Shown here piece by piece: positions 1 to 6,060 of a DNA stretch of 14,174 bases. Source of the DNA: Bacteriovoracaceae bacterium (lineage in GTDB: Bacteria; Bdellovibrionota; UBA1018); NCBI GenBank assembly GCA_947500275.1, contig CANMSW010000027.1:1-14174 (forward strand). The letters are read 5' to 3'. Each line of letters starts with the position of its first letter. Position 1 is the first letter of the stretch. The notes under the pieces were generated by a model. That model was not told the DNA's origin, searched no databases, and saw nothing but the letters and a program-made list of their open reading frames with translations. Made by a program: the position numbers and the translations under genes.

Positions 1-2662
1 CCTGCCATTCTCCATCCTGGAATTCAAAATTCCAGCCGTTCCCGAGGAATTCGCGAAGCTTTTGTGGGTCGGAGTGAAAGTGACGCATGAACTCATAGCT
101 GTAGATCGAATGACTTCTTTTTCTGAGGGCGGTTCCCACTGAGAAAAGCACCAGGTTCCGAGTAAGAGTGGGGTTGTGAGCTAGAACACAGTTGAGATCA
201 CCGGGACTGGATGAGCCCTGGCAAGGTCTGGCAGCGAGGTCCGACTTCTCGTTCCACTCTTGATTGAGTCGGCTTAGTAGTCCACTACCGGCCATCAGGG
301 ACTCTTGCGCGATCGCTAGGTTCACATGCTTCAGTGCGGAGTTGAGGAGTCGCTCAGGACGGGTTACGGAGCGCTTGACACCCGTGCCACTCAATATCTG
401 ATTCAGACTTGGGAGTTTGCTTTCCTGGTGAAATTCAACGAGGTCCAGGTAAGGGAGGAGCTCGAGCAAGTGGGAGGTGAGCTCCTTCAGAAGATCTGTT
501 GCAAGGAGTTGAGAGAGTTGCTGATCAGAGAAGGGGGTAGGAGTCCTGATTGCATCGAGTTCCTCATTTCGATCGGAAGTGGAAGAGTCCAAAGCGTGTG
601 TTTTTTGGAGCGGTAGCAGAAGGCCTTTTCTGTAGCCTCTTGAGTTTCCGAGGAGTTCGGAAGTCAGTGAGAAAGTGGGGTTGAACTGTTTTTCGATCAG
701 CTTGCCAGCGCCAACGATCTGCCCGTGGCTTTCAAGAGTGAGATAAGAATGGGTTTGATTGGACTCCTGAAGGAGACCCTCGATTCCCTCCACACAGCCT
801 CTGAATTCCGGAAGGTATTCGTTGAAATGCGCACGGCGGGCCTGAGAGTTTGCGAAGGCTTGCTTGAATCGGATGTAGCCGGACACTTGTTCACGAGACT
901 GGAGGAAGCGCGCACAACCTCGGAACTTCTCGAGTCCGATCTCTCGCATCATGCCTTGTGATATTCGTGCGTCTTGACGAAGGTAATCGATTTGTTTCAG
1001 GACTTGTAAGTGGCCCTCTTGGATCTGTTCCGAAAGATTCACAAGGCCCTGGAGCGTTCGCCCTTGGTTTTCAAGGATTTGTTTTTCGAGCTCGATTGAG
1101 GCCTGTGCATGACTGAGCAAAACCTGCTGCCCCTCGTAGAGGGCCTCTTGTCCTTCACTCAGGGCGCCGAGGGCGTTCATCACTTCGCGATGCCGAGATT
1201 GACCAACGTCGGGGGCGTTCATGCCGAAGAGGCGTCCAATCTCATTGGCGGCTTCTAGCCAATTTCCAGTCGCGAGGGCCCCGGCGACGCTTGTTGCTGA
1301 ACTCGTGAGAGATACAATTCTCTGTGCTTCGCTGATGACCTGCGGCTTGACGCCAAAAGTTTGCCCGAGGTGAATGAGCGCTTGAGCTCCATTTAAAAGC
1401 TCGCCGAGGTCACGCTCGAGTTTTTCACGTTTGGAAATTGAATCGAGCTTCGTAAGCTGCTCCAATCTATCTTTTTCCGGAATTCCCTCGATTACACCGC
1501 CCTCAATGGCAGCGCGCTGCTCGGCAGTATTCATTCTTGAGAAAAGGAACTGGGATAAAAAATTCAATTTTGAGTTCGCTTCATCAAGCGTTTTTCGGGT
1601 GTGAGAAGCGTCCGTTTGGAGGGTGCTGATGTTCTCCATGAATCCCTCAAGTTGGGTCGCAAGTTCGCCTTGGGATTGAACGACTTCTTCAAGCAGGTGA
1701 TTCGTTTCAGACGCATATCCAGTGAGGGCGCCACTGACGGCTTGGATACGTTGAAGAAGCTGTGCTTGATCTTCTTTGATATCTGCGTTTCTTAGCCGAT
1801 TCAGAGATTTTTCATGAGCGAGCTCGCCGAGGGTGGTCTTTAGAAGAATACTGTCCATGGCGGCTTGGATGACGGGGGATCTGTTTGCGCCGGCGGCGTT
1901 GCTCCAGCTGCTGACTTGTTTGAGCACGAAGGCACGGGCTTCCTCGGGGGACTTTTCTGTGAGTGCATCCCATTCCCTCCCTACTTGCTCGGGAAGTTTC
2001 TGGAGCTGGATCGCGATCAGTCCGCGTGCGGCATCTCCGGCCTCGCGCTCGTAGGCTTTTAACACTTGGACGAAGGCGCGATCGGTCCCTTCAGTCACAG
2101 CCCCAAGGATCAGAGCCTCTGGAATTCCGATGCCCGACGCCGTTGCGACAGCCGTTCCAGCCTTCAGGGTTCCGACTGTGAAGTCACGAACTCCTTGAAT
2201 CATCTCTTTTCCAAATTCGATTTCTTTTTTGTTTTCCTCGAAGTCGTTTCGAAGCCCACTTAAATGGGTTTCCCAATTCACACCTTCGGGCAGAGATTGG
2301 CGGGTCATGTTGCGGGGGGGGAGTCGACCTGCAGAGTGAGCCTCTGCGTCGACTTTCTCGCGGAGTTCTTGGCCAATCCAACGGTACGACTGGGGCGAAA
2401 GCGCTCCGTAAAATTCAGGGTCGCGGTAGCGTTCGATGGCTTGCCTGGTTTCAGGCGACAGCCAGTCTGGGGTGTGGGTGGTTGCGGAACCGGGAAGGAA
2501 TGCTGTGTTCGAAGACGCGGATTCGGAGGGAGTACCCGCGCCATTGCCTTGAACATCAGGGTCGAAGGCGGAGTTGGATGAGTTTTGTTTTCCGCATCCG
2601 CTCAAAGAGTGAGCGAAAATGAGGAGTCCAAGGGCTGCGATATTTCTTTGATTTGTTTTCAT
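1..2662 (-). CDS. Large coiled-coil lipoprotein, function unknown (3' end outside window)
   Basis: This frame is open from the ATG at 2662 to the left edge, giving at least 887 codons with no stop. I read every triplet and found no frameshift. The first residues form a lipoprotein signal: Lys/Arg near the start, a short hydrophobic stretch, then L-S-G-C with the lipidated Cys at residue 23. A Ser/Asn-rich linker follows. Residues about 290-375 and 494-560 are rich in Glu, Gln and Leu with long runs free of Pro, so they probably form two coiled coils. Between them, at about 446-470, is an Ala/Ser/Val-rich, mildly hydrophobic stretch; a similar one lies at about 155-192. Two Cys sit near residues 813 and 823. 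The start codon lies 34 nt after the stop of the coiled-coil protein gene upstream, so the two are probably co-transcribed; the ribosome site is weak (GAAAG). I recognise no family. A surface adhesin, an envelope-spanning scaffold or an alpha-helical pore former are all possible and none is shown. Confidence 0.85.
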   Translation of the reverse strand, partial: MKTNQRNIAALGLLIFAHSLSGCGKQNSSNSAFDPDVQGNGAGTPSESASSNTAFLPGSATTHTPDWLSPETRQAIERYRDPEFYGALSPQSYRWIGQELREKVDAEAHSAGRLPPRNMTRQSLPEGVNWETHLSGLRNDFEENKKEIEFGKEMIQGVRDFTVGTLKAGTAVATASGIGIPEALILGAVTEGTDRAFVQVLKAYEREAGDAARGLIAIQLQKLPEQVGREWDALTEKSPEEARAFVLKQVSSWSNAAGANRSPVIQAAMDSILLKTTLGELAHEKSLNRLRNADIKEDQAQLLQRIQAVSGALTGYASETNHLLEEVVQSQGELATQLEGFMENISTLQTDASHTRKTLDEANSKLNFLSQFLFSRMNTAEQRAAIEGGVIEGIPEKDRLEQLTKLDSISKREKLERDLGELLNGAQALIHLGQTFGVKPQVISEAQRIVSLTSSATSVAGALATGNWLEAANEIGRLFGMNAPDVGQSRHREVMNALGALSEGQEALYEGQQVLLSHAQASIELEKQILENQGRTLQGLVNLSEQIQEGHLQVLKQIDYLRQDARISQGMMREIGLEKFRGCARFLQSREQVSGYIRFKQAFANSQARRAHFNEYLPEFRGCVEGIEGLLQESNQTHSYLTLESHGQIVGAGKLIEKQFNPTFSLTSELLGNSRGYRKGLLLPLQKTHALDSSTSDRNEELDAIRTPTPFSDQQLSQLLATDLLKELTSHLLELLPYLDLVEFHQESKLPSLNQILSGTGVKRSVTRPERLLNSALKHVNLAIAQESLMAGSGLLSRLNQEWNEKSDLAARPCQGSSSPGDLNCVLAHNPTLTRNLVLFSVGTALRKRSHSIYSYEFMRHFHSDPQKLREFLGNGWNFEFQDGEWQ

Positions 2663-2696
2663 CTCGGTACTGCTTTCGAATTTAATTTTTTTTTAA

Positions 2697-3200
2697 TTAC
2701 TCGTGGCTCCGGGCCGCTCGGAATTCGGCCCGGAGTTGATCGCGCATTTGATCGAAAAGACGCTGATTAAGAACACGTTGATCGAAGCGATCGAGAGTCT
2801 GAATGACGGTCTGTTCAAGATCCGAGATACGAGAATTGAGTACAGTGGTTCGTTCAGTGAGTTGCGTGTTGAAGCTGTTTTGGAGGGCCTCGAGTTGCGA
2901 TTTGAGAATCCCGATTTCTGAAGCTTGGGTTGCCGAGAGCTGACTTAGGAGTTCATCGACTTGTTGACTCGAATAGGCCTGTACCGTTTTTGGCGTGCAG
3001 GGACGCCCGCGTGCGTCGACCCAGCCATCTCCGTGGGGTCCGCCTCTACTGGGATTGAACTGGCATTTTGAATTCGGGAGGCTGACTTGATTTTTATTGA
3101 TCGCGATAGCCGGTTCGATGCTGGCTTGAGCGGACTGGGTGTTCGATATCAGTGGAGTGACGACGAAGAGAACGAGGGACAACTTCAGTGATCGGTTCAT
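2697..3200 (-). CDS. Exported coiled-coil protein, function unknown
   Basis: A 167-residue protein. Residues 1-26 are a Sec signal peptide (MNRSLK, a hydrophobic core, cleavage probably after A-Q-A). A compact segment at 43-70 holds two Cys (46 and 68) around a Gly-rich core, G-G-P-H-G-D-G-W-V-D, which could be disulfide-closed. From about 77 to 165 the chain is a Leu/Gln/Glu-rich helix without Pro, probably a coiled coil that oligomerises. The start is well supported: AGGAGA lies 5-6 nt before the ATG. The gene is followed after 34 nt by the large lipoprotein gene, which is also coiled-coil rich, so the two products may bind each other in the envelope. I know no family for it; the Cys/Gly motif would be the best probe for relatives. 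Confidence 0.82.
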   Translation of the reverse strand: MNRSLKLSLVLFVVTPLISNTQSAQASIEPAIAINKNQVSLPNSKCQFNPSRGGPHGDGWVDARGRPCTPKTVQAYSSQQVDELLSQLSATQASEIGILKSQLEALQNSFNTQLTERTTVLNSRISDLEQTVIQTLDRFDQRVLNQRLFDQMRDQLRAEFRAARSHE

Positions 3201-3357
3201 ATTTTCTCCTGTTCAGGTTTCTGCTTAGGCCCTGTGCCTTTGCACGCGGGCCCCTAGAGCAGGAGCTGGGCCACGAGGGTGAGCCACCTGTAAGGATATG
3301 AAACGATTGAGGTATGTTGATCTGACCAGGGACGGAGAGATGCGCCTTGTGGGGTTT

Positions 3358-3371
3358 ATCCCATACGGGAT
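3358..3371. promoter_or_regulatory. Perfect palindrome ATCCC-N4-GGGAT, possible operator
   Basis: ATCCC at 3358-3362 and GGGAT at 3367-3371 form a perfect 5-bp inverted repeat around ATAC. It sits about 160 nt upstream of the exported coiled-coil gene on the minus strand, in the 250-nt gap between that gene and the small glycine-zipper gene. No good sigma-70 promoter is visible beside it. A short palindrome like this also occurs by chance. Confidence 0.2.
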
Positions 3372-3439
3372 GTGTGGGGATTAGCCTACAGAGGGGGGAT
3401 TCGGAGGGGCTGAGCTGGGCGGACTAGACAGGGATTGGC

Positions 3440-3461
3440 AAGAAGCCTTTTTAGGCTTCTT
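3440..3461 (-). terminator. Hairpin overlapping the stop of the 69-residue gene
   Basis: AAGAAGCC (3440-3447) and GGCTTCTT (3454-3461) form a perfect 8-bp stem with a 6-nt loop that contains the TAA stop of the small membrane-protein gene. Read on the minus strand, the stem is followed by GCCAATCCC and not a U tract, so it is not a canonical intrinsic terminator. It may be a 3'-end stabiliser. Confidence 0.35.
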
Positions 3462-3660
3462 TCTCGAAAGCGAGCAAGAAGCCTGCGATCGTACCCATGA
3501 TAGAGAACCAAGGAGTTGATTCTTGGATCCCTTGGAGGAGTCCAGGTCCTCCTTGGAAGAGGGATGCGACCGCTCCGAAAAAGACTCCAAAGCCAATGCC
3601 GAACAGGGCTCCGGCTCCAATTTTTTGGATTCTGATTGGCGCAGAGATCACTTTTCCCAT
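3451..3660 (-). CDS. Small two-helix glycine-zipper membrane protein next to rhodopsin
   Basis: A 69-residue protein with no signal peptide and two hydrophobic helices, about 14-35 and 51-65, separated by a Gly/Pro/Gln loop. The first helix carries Gly at 17, 21, 25 and 29, a continuous GxxxGxxxGxxxG glycine zipper, which packs helices closely in oligomeric membrane proteins. The second has G56xxxG60. The start is supported by AGAAGGA about 8 nt before the ATG. It lies 88 nt downstream of the rhodopsin gene on the same strand, with a strong hairpin between them. The N-terminus is basic (K3, R10, K13) and the C-terminus ends E-K-E-A. I recognise no family. A rhodopsin-associated subunit or a small membrane-stress protein are both possible; the position favours the first only as inference. 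A plus-strand frame covers the same DNA but lacks comparable translation signals. Confidence 0.72.
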   Translation of the reverse strand: MGKVISAPIRIQKIGAGALFGIGFGVFFGAVASLFQGGPGLLQGIQESTPWFSIMGTIAGFLLAFEKEA

Positions 3661-3680
3661 GGAGATTTTCCTTCTTAAAT

Positions 3681-3724
3681 AAGGGACACAGGTGGCCGTC
3701 GTCAGAATGCCACCTGTGTCTTTT
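3681..3724 (-). terminator. Strong hairpin between rhodopsin and the small membrane gene
   Basis: GACACAGGTGGC (3685-3696) and GCCACCTGTGTC (3709-3720) form a perfect 12-bp stem with a 12-nt loop, extended by A-U and G-U pairs to 3681 and 3724. On the minus strand it starts 28 nt after the rhodopsin stop and is followed by CCCTTATTT, only a weak U tract, so read-through into the small gene is likely. It could be an attenuator, or a stabiliser that keeps rhodopsin mRNA in excess. The plus-strand side (TTTTCTTCT) is the better U tract, but no plus-strand gene ends here. Confidence 0.55.
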
Positions 3725-3748
3725 CTTCTAGCGGTCAGCTCGCTTCAA

Positions 3749-4516
3749 TTAAGCGAGGTCTGGCAGTGAACCATCCGCTTCTGATTTTGCGCGAGCGATA
3801 GCGTAAATCATTACGCCGTAACCAGCCTTCGCTAAGATATCAGAGATTGCGTATCCGACTTGTACGCCGACGACCGCCGATTCTGGCGAAATGCCAAACA
3901 TCGGAAGCATATAAGTGATTGGATAGAATCCCCAGGTTGCAAGCATGAGAAGGCGAATATTCCGGACCAGTACCTGAACTCGAGGTGATTCGCTGCCGAT
4001 TGCTGCTCCGAGTTTCACCCAGAGAACATAAAGGATATAGACGAAAGGAATCGAGCTGAGGGCTCCCCAAATTCCACGCATCATCATGTCATCTTTAATG
4101 ATTTCACCTGGGTAACCCAGCGCGATCATCAGAAAAGCTGCGATGGCGAGCTTGCTGAGAGTGCCTTCCGACTCTTTGCCCTTGAGTTGCATCACGGCAA
4201 TCAACTCGACCAACAAGAGCGGCACGGTCAGTAGCCAATCGACGTACCGGTAAGCGTCATTGAATGGCTTGCCGGTTGGCGCATAGGTTCCTGATGCACC
4301 CAATGCATAAGCTTCTTCGAAACTGTTGAAGATGCGGAAGTAGTGGTAGCAGGCGATTGCGACTACCAGGGCGGAAACGAGAAGAGCTGGCCGATACTTG
4401 GCCCCGACTTGGCTTCGTCCCACCAGGAAGAAGATAAAGGCCGCCCCCATCGAGGCAATCGTTAACGAGAAGATATTGTAAATCAGTGAGAAGTTACTGT
4501 TGCTTAGCTCCGACAT
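3749..4516 (-). CDS. Xanthorhodopsin-like light-driven proton pump
   Basis: A 255-residue, seven-helix microbial rhodopsin of the inner membrane that binds retinal and pumps protons outward in light. Helix C reads R90-Y-V-D93-W-L-L-T-V-P-L-L-L-V-E104: D93 is the proton acceptor and counterion, and E104 the donor. H58 (C-Y-H-Y-F-R) is the helix-B His that pairs with the acceptor. D226 and K230 (S-D-I-L-A-K) are the second counterion and the retinal Schiff-base Lys. L101 at the spectral-tuning position predicts green absorption. The long B-C loop with P-F-N-D-A-Y-R-Y-V-D, the G-Y-P-G-E motif and I-W-G151 match my recollection of Salinibacter xanthorhodopsin, where the equivalent glycine (G156) opens the carotenoid-antenna site. 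AGGAGG lies 6-7 nt before the ATG, predicting strong translation. No retinal or carotenoid genes are in the window. The 69-residue membrane protein gene follows. Confidence 0.96.
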   Translation of the reverse strand: MSELSNSNFSLIYNIFSLTIASMGAAFIFFLVGRSQVGAKYRPALLVSALVVAIACYHYFRIFNSFEEAYALGASGTYAPTGKPFNDAYRYVDWLLTVPLLLVELIAVMQLKGKESEGTLSKLAIAAFLMIALGYPGEIIKDDMMMRGIWGALSSIPFVYILYVLWVKLGAAIGSESPRVQVLVRNIRLLMLATWGFYPITYMLPMFGISPESAVVGVQVGYAISDILAKAGYGVMIYAIARAKSEADGSLPDLA

Positions 4517-4536
4517 AAGAGCCTCCTATTAAGATA

Positions 4537-4628
4537 GTTCAATGCTCCTTAAAGTGTAGCCGGTCGGAGTTGAGTTGGCGATTTTTTTGTAAGATCTTAG
4601 AATTATTATTTTTTTGTTGTTCAATGCT
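4537..4628 (-). repeat. Direct repeat AGCATTGAAC upstream of rhodopsin (two copies)
   Basis: The 10-mer AGCATTGAAC on the minus strand occurs exactly at 4628-4619 and 4546-4537, 82 nt apart. One copy contains the candidate -35 box and the other lies about 20 nt before the rhodopsin start codon, too close to be a promoter. Paired copies could bind one regulator. Confidence 0.35.
4596..4624 (-). promoter_or_regulatory. Candidate sigma-70 promoter of the rhodopsin gene
   Basis: On the minus strand TTGAAC (4624-4619) and TCTAAG (4601-4596) are separated by 17 nt of A/T-rich sequence, each matching the consensus at 4 of 6 positions. This leaves a leader of about 70-75 nt before the rhodopsin ATG. 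It is the best match in the gap, but not a strong one. Confidence 0.33.
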
Positions 4629-4639
4629 GTTTTTGGGGG

Positions 4640-4656
4640 ATTCAGAGTGACTGAAT
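4640..4656. promoter_or_regulatory. Perfect palindrome ATTCAG-N5-CTGAAT upstream of rhodopsin promoter
   Basis: A 6-bp inverted repeat with a 5-nt spacer, about 15 bp upstream of the candidate -35 box of the rhodopsin gene. Its size and position suit a dimeric regulator. Alternatively it is a weak hairpin 3' of the secreted-protein gene that ends at 4729, although no U tract follows. Confidence 0.3.
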
Positions 4657-4728
4657 GGCCAGTTTGATTACCCCTCATCATTTCCTCTTTGAGGACTGGT
4701 GAGGGGGGCTGTTGCCGCGGGATCGCCC

Positions 4729-5715
4729 TCAGTACCCGAGGGGCGTCGTGCATTCATAAATGCCGTCGTAGAGCAGAAAGCCGTCCCGGAAGACGATGGA
4801 GTCCACACCGCCGGCGAGGTCGAAAACCTTCCGTCGGACAAAGTCCCGACGCCCGCGAACGCTTTTTAAGAGGTGCAGGACCATGCAATTTAAAGAAACC
4901 TCGTCTCTGGGCTTGGCCCACTCCGACCGAGCGCCCGTCAGTCGACCTGTGTTCAATCGCATGGCGAATTGGACCTCAAGCATGCCTGGCTGGCAGGACG
5001 ATGGCTTAAGAAGGAGTTCGATCTCGGTGGACTGTGGGTACGAATTGGAAACCCGGATGTACTCCAGCGTGTCGGGCCCCCAGGTTGAGGTTCCCAGTCT
5101 ATGCACCTCACCGATAATTAAGGCAGAAGTATTATATGCCGGAGTCGGACGCAGGATGAGTTGCTGATAATCTTTGAGCGCACCGTCGACGAGTGTACTC
5201 CGGTGCCGTCCGACAACGTAGCTTCCTCCTGAAGACAGCCCGTTGTTAATCCCGACGAAACCTGGATCGACCTGATGATCGCCAATCTCGAGAACGGCTG
5301 CATCTGAAACCGAGTAGGGGACCTCGCGAACTGCGAGCCCGGCCGCCGCGAACTCTGTGGGATAGATTCCTCGCAGCATCTCGTTCACTGCCGAAGCGTT
5401 CGCTCGAACCTGCCTCAGCATTCCTTGAGCGCTGAACTGGGAGTAAGGAACCAGAATGGGCTGCCGCGTGGGATCCGAAGCCTGGTAGTTGCACCAAAAG
5501 TTTTGATTGGAAGCCAGTAATCTTGGATCGACTGGGCTCAGGCGGGAATTCACCCGAATGTCTCGGCGGGCACTCGGAACGACCGTGAGCGAGCTGCCCC
5601 ACGCGCTCGTGGGTGCATTCGAAGAGAACAGGAACCCTGGAATGAGCACAAGCCAGGAGAAGCTTTTTGGGTTGAGGATCTTGCGGAAAAGGCTCGTGGT
5701 CGTTGAGTAGATCAT
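4729..5715 (-). CDS. Secreted protein of unknown function
   Basis: A 328-residue protein. The N-terminus has basic residues (R11, K12, K17), a hydrophobic core at about 20-31, and a likely signal-peptidase site after T-S-A near residue 38, so it should be exported. The mature part has four Cys (75, 241, 277, 322), enough for two disulfides. A Gly-rich, non-charged segment at about 151-168 and alternating strand-like stretches toward the C-terminus suggest a mostly beta fold. I recognise no domain. No Shine-Dalgarno motif precedes the ATG at 5715. A 10-codon frame from 5744 ends in a TGA overlapping this ATG, but it also lacks a ribosome site. The gene follows the tRNA-His terminator, so it should have its own promoter, and it ends about 210 nt before rhodopsin. 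Confidence 0.72.
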   Translation of the reverse strand: MIYSTTTSLFRKILNPKSFSWLVLIPGFLFSSNAPTSAWGSSLTVVPSARRDIRVNSRLSPVDPRLLASNQNFWCNYQASDPTRQPILVPYSQFSAQGMLRQVRANASAVNEMLRGIYPTEFAAAGLAVREVPYSVSDAAVLEIGDHQVDPGFVGINNGLSSGGSYVVGRHRSTLVDGALKDYQQLILRPTPAYNTSALIIGEVHRLGTSTWGPDTLEYIRVSNSYPQSTEIELLLKPSSCQPGMLEVQFAMRLNTGRLTGARSEWAKPRDEVSLNCMVLHLLKSVRGRRDFVRRKVFDLAGGVDSIVFRDGFLLYDGIYECTTPLGY

Positions 5716-5843
5716 AGGCGAGTAGGGAGCAAGCCTGGTGCCATCTTAACATATTGTTATCTATGGTTTTTCAGGATGGAGGTTGTTGAGATCTTGGGCA
5801 GTTGACTAGGATCTGGGCTCTTCGGGCGTACTCCCGTCCTGAA

Positions 5844-5889
5844 ACGCAAAAAGCCCGCTGACTCTAGCGAGCAAGCAGGCTTTTTGCGT
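5844..5889 (-). terminator. Bidirectional intrinsic terminator after tRNA-His
   Basis: ACGCAAAAAGCC (5844-5855) and GGCTTTTTGCGT (5878-5889) form a perfect 12-bp stem with A and T tracts on each side, and a small inner stem CGCT/AGCG (5856-5859 with 5866-5869). It lies 11 nt beyond the CCA end of tRNA-His and before the next gene, so it most likely ends the tRNA transcript. By symmetry it works in both directions. Confidence 0.85.
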
Positions 5890-5900
5890 ATTTTCGAAAA

Positions 5901-5978
<78 letters not shown>

Positions 5979-6060
5979 ACAGATCAAGAGGAACGAACCA
6001 CTTTTTAAGGGCAGCTTGCTTAGCTGTCAACCGCCGACTTGAGGCGTTTTACAAGATCCT

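Noticed and set aside
3298..3384. 28-codon plus-strand frame (ATG AAA CGA ...) in the gap
   Set aside because: AAGGA is only one base from the ATG and the product shows no features; too little to call a gene.
4529..4753. 74-codon minus-strand frame upstream of rhodopsin
   Set aside because: It begins inside the secreted-protein gene, covers the rhodopsin promoter region and looks non-coding (A/T tracts, no ribosome site).
5712..5744. Ten-codon leader peptide (M-A-P-G-L-L-P-T-R-L) whose TGA overlaps the ATG of the secreted-protein gene
   Set aside because: It has no ribosome site, and overlaps of this kind arise by chance. Kept only as a note.
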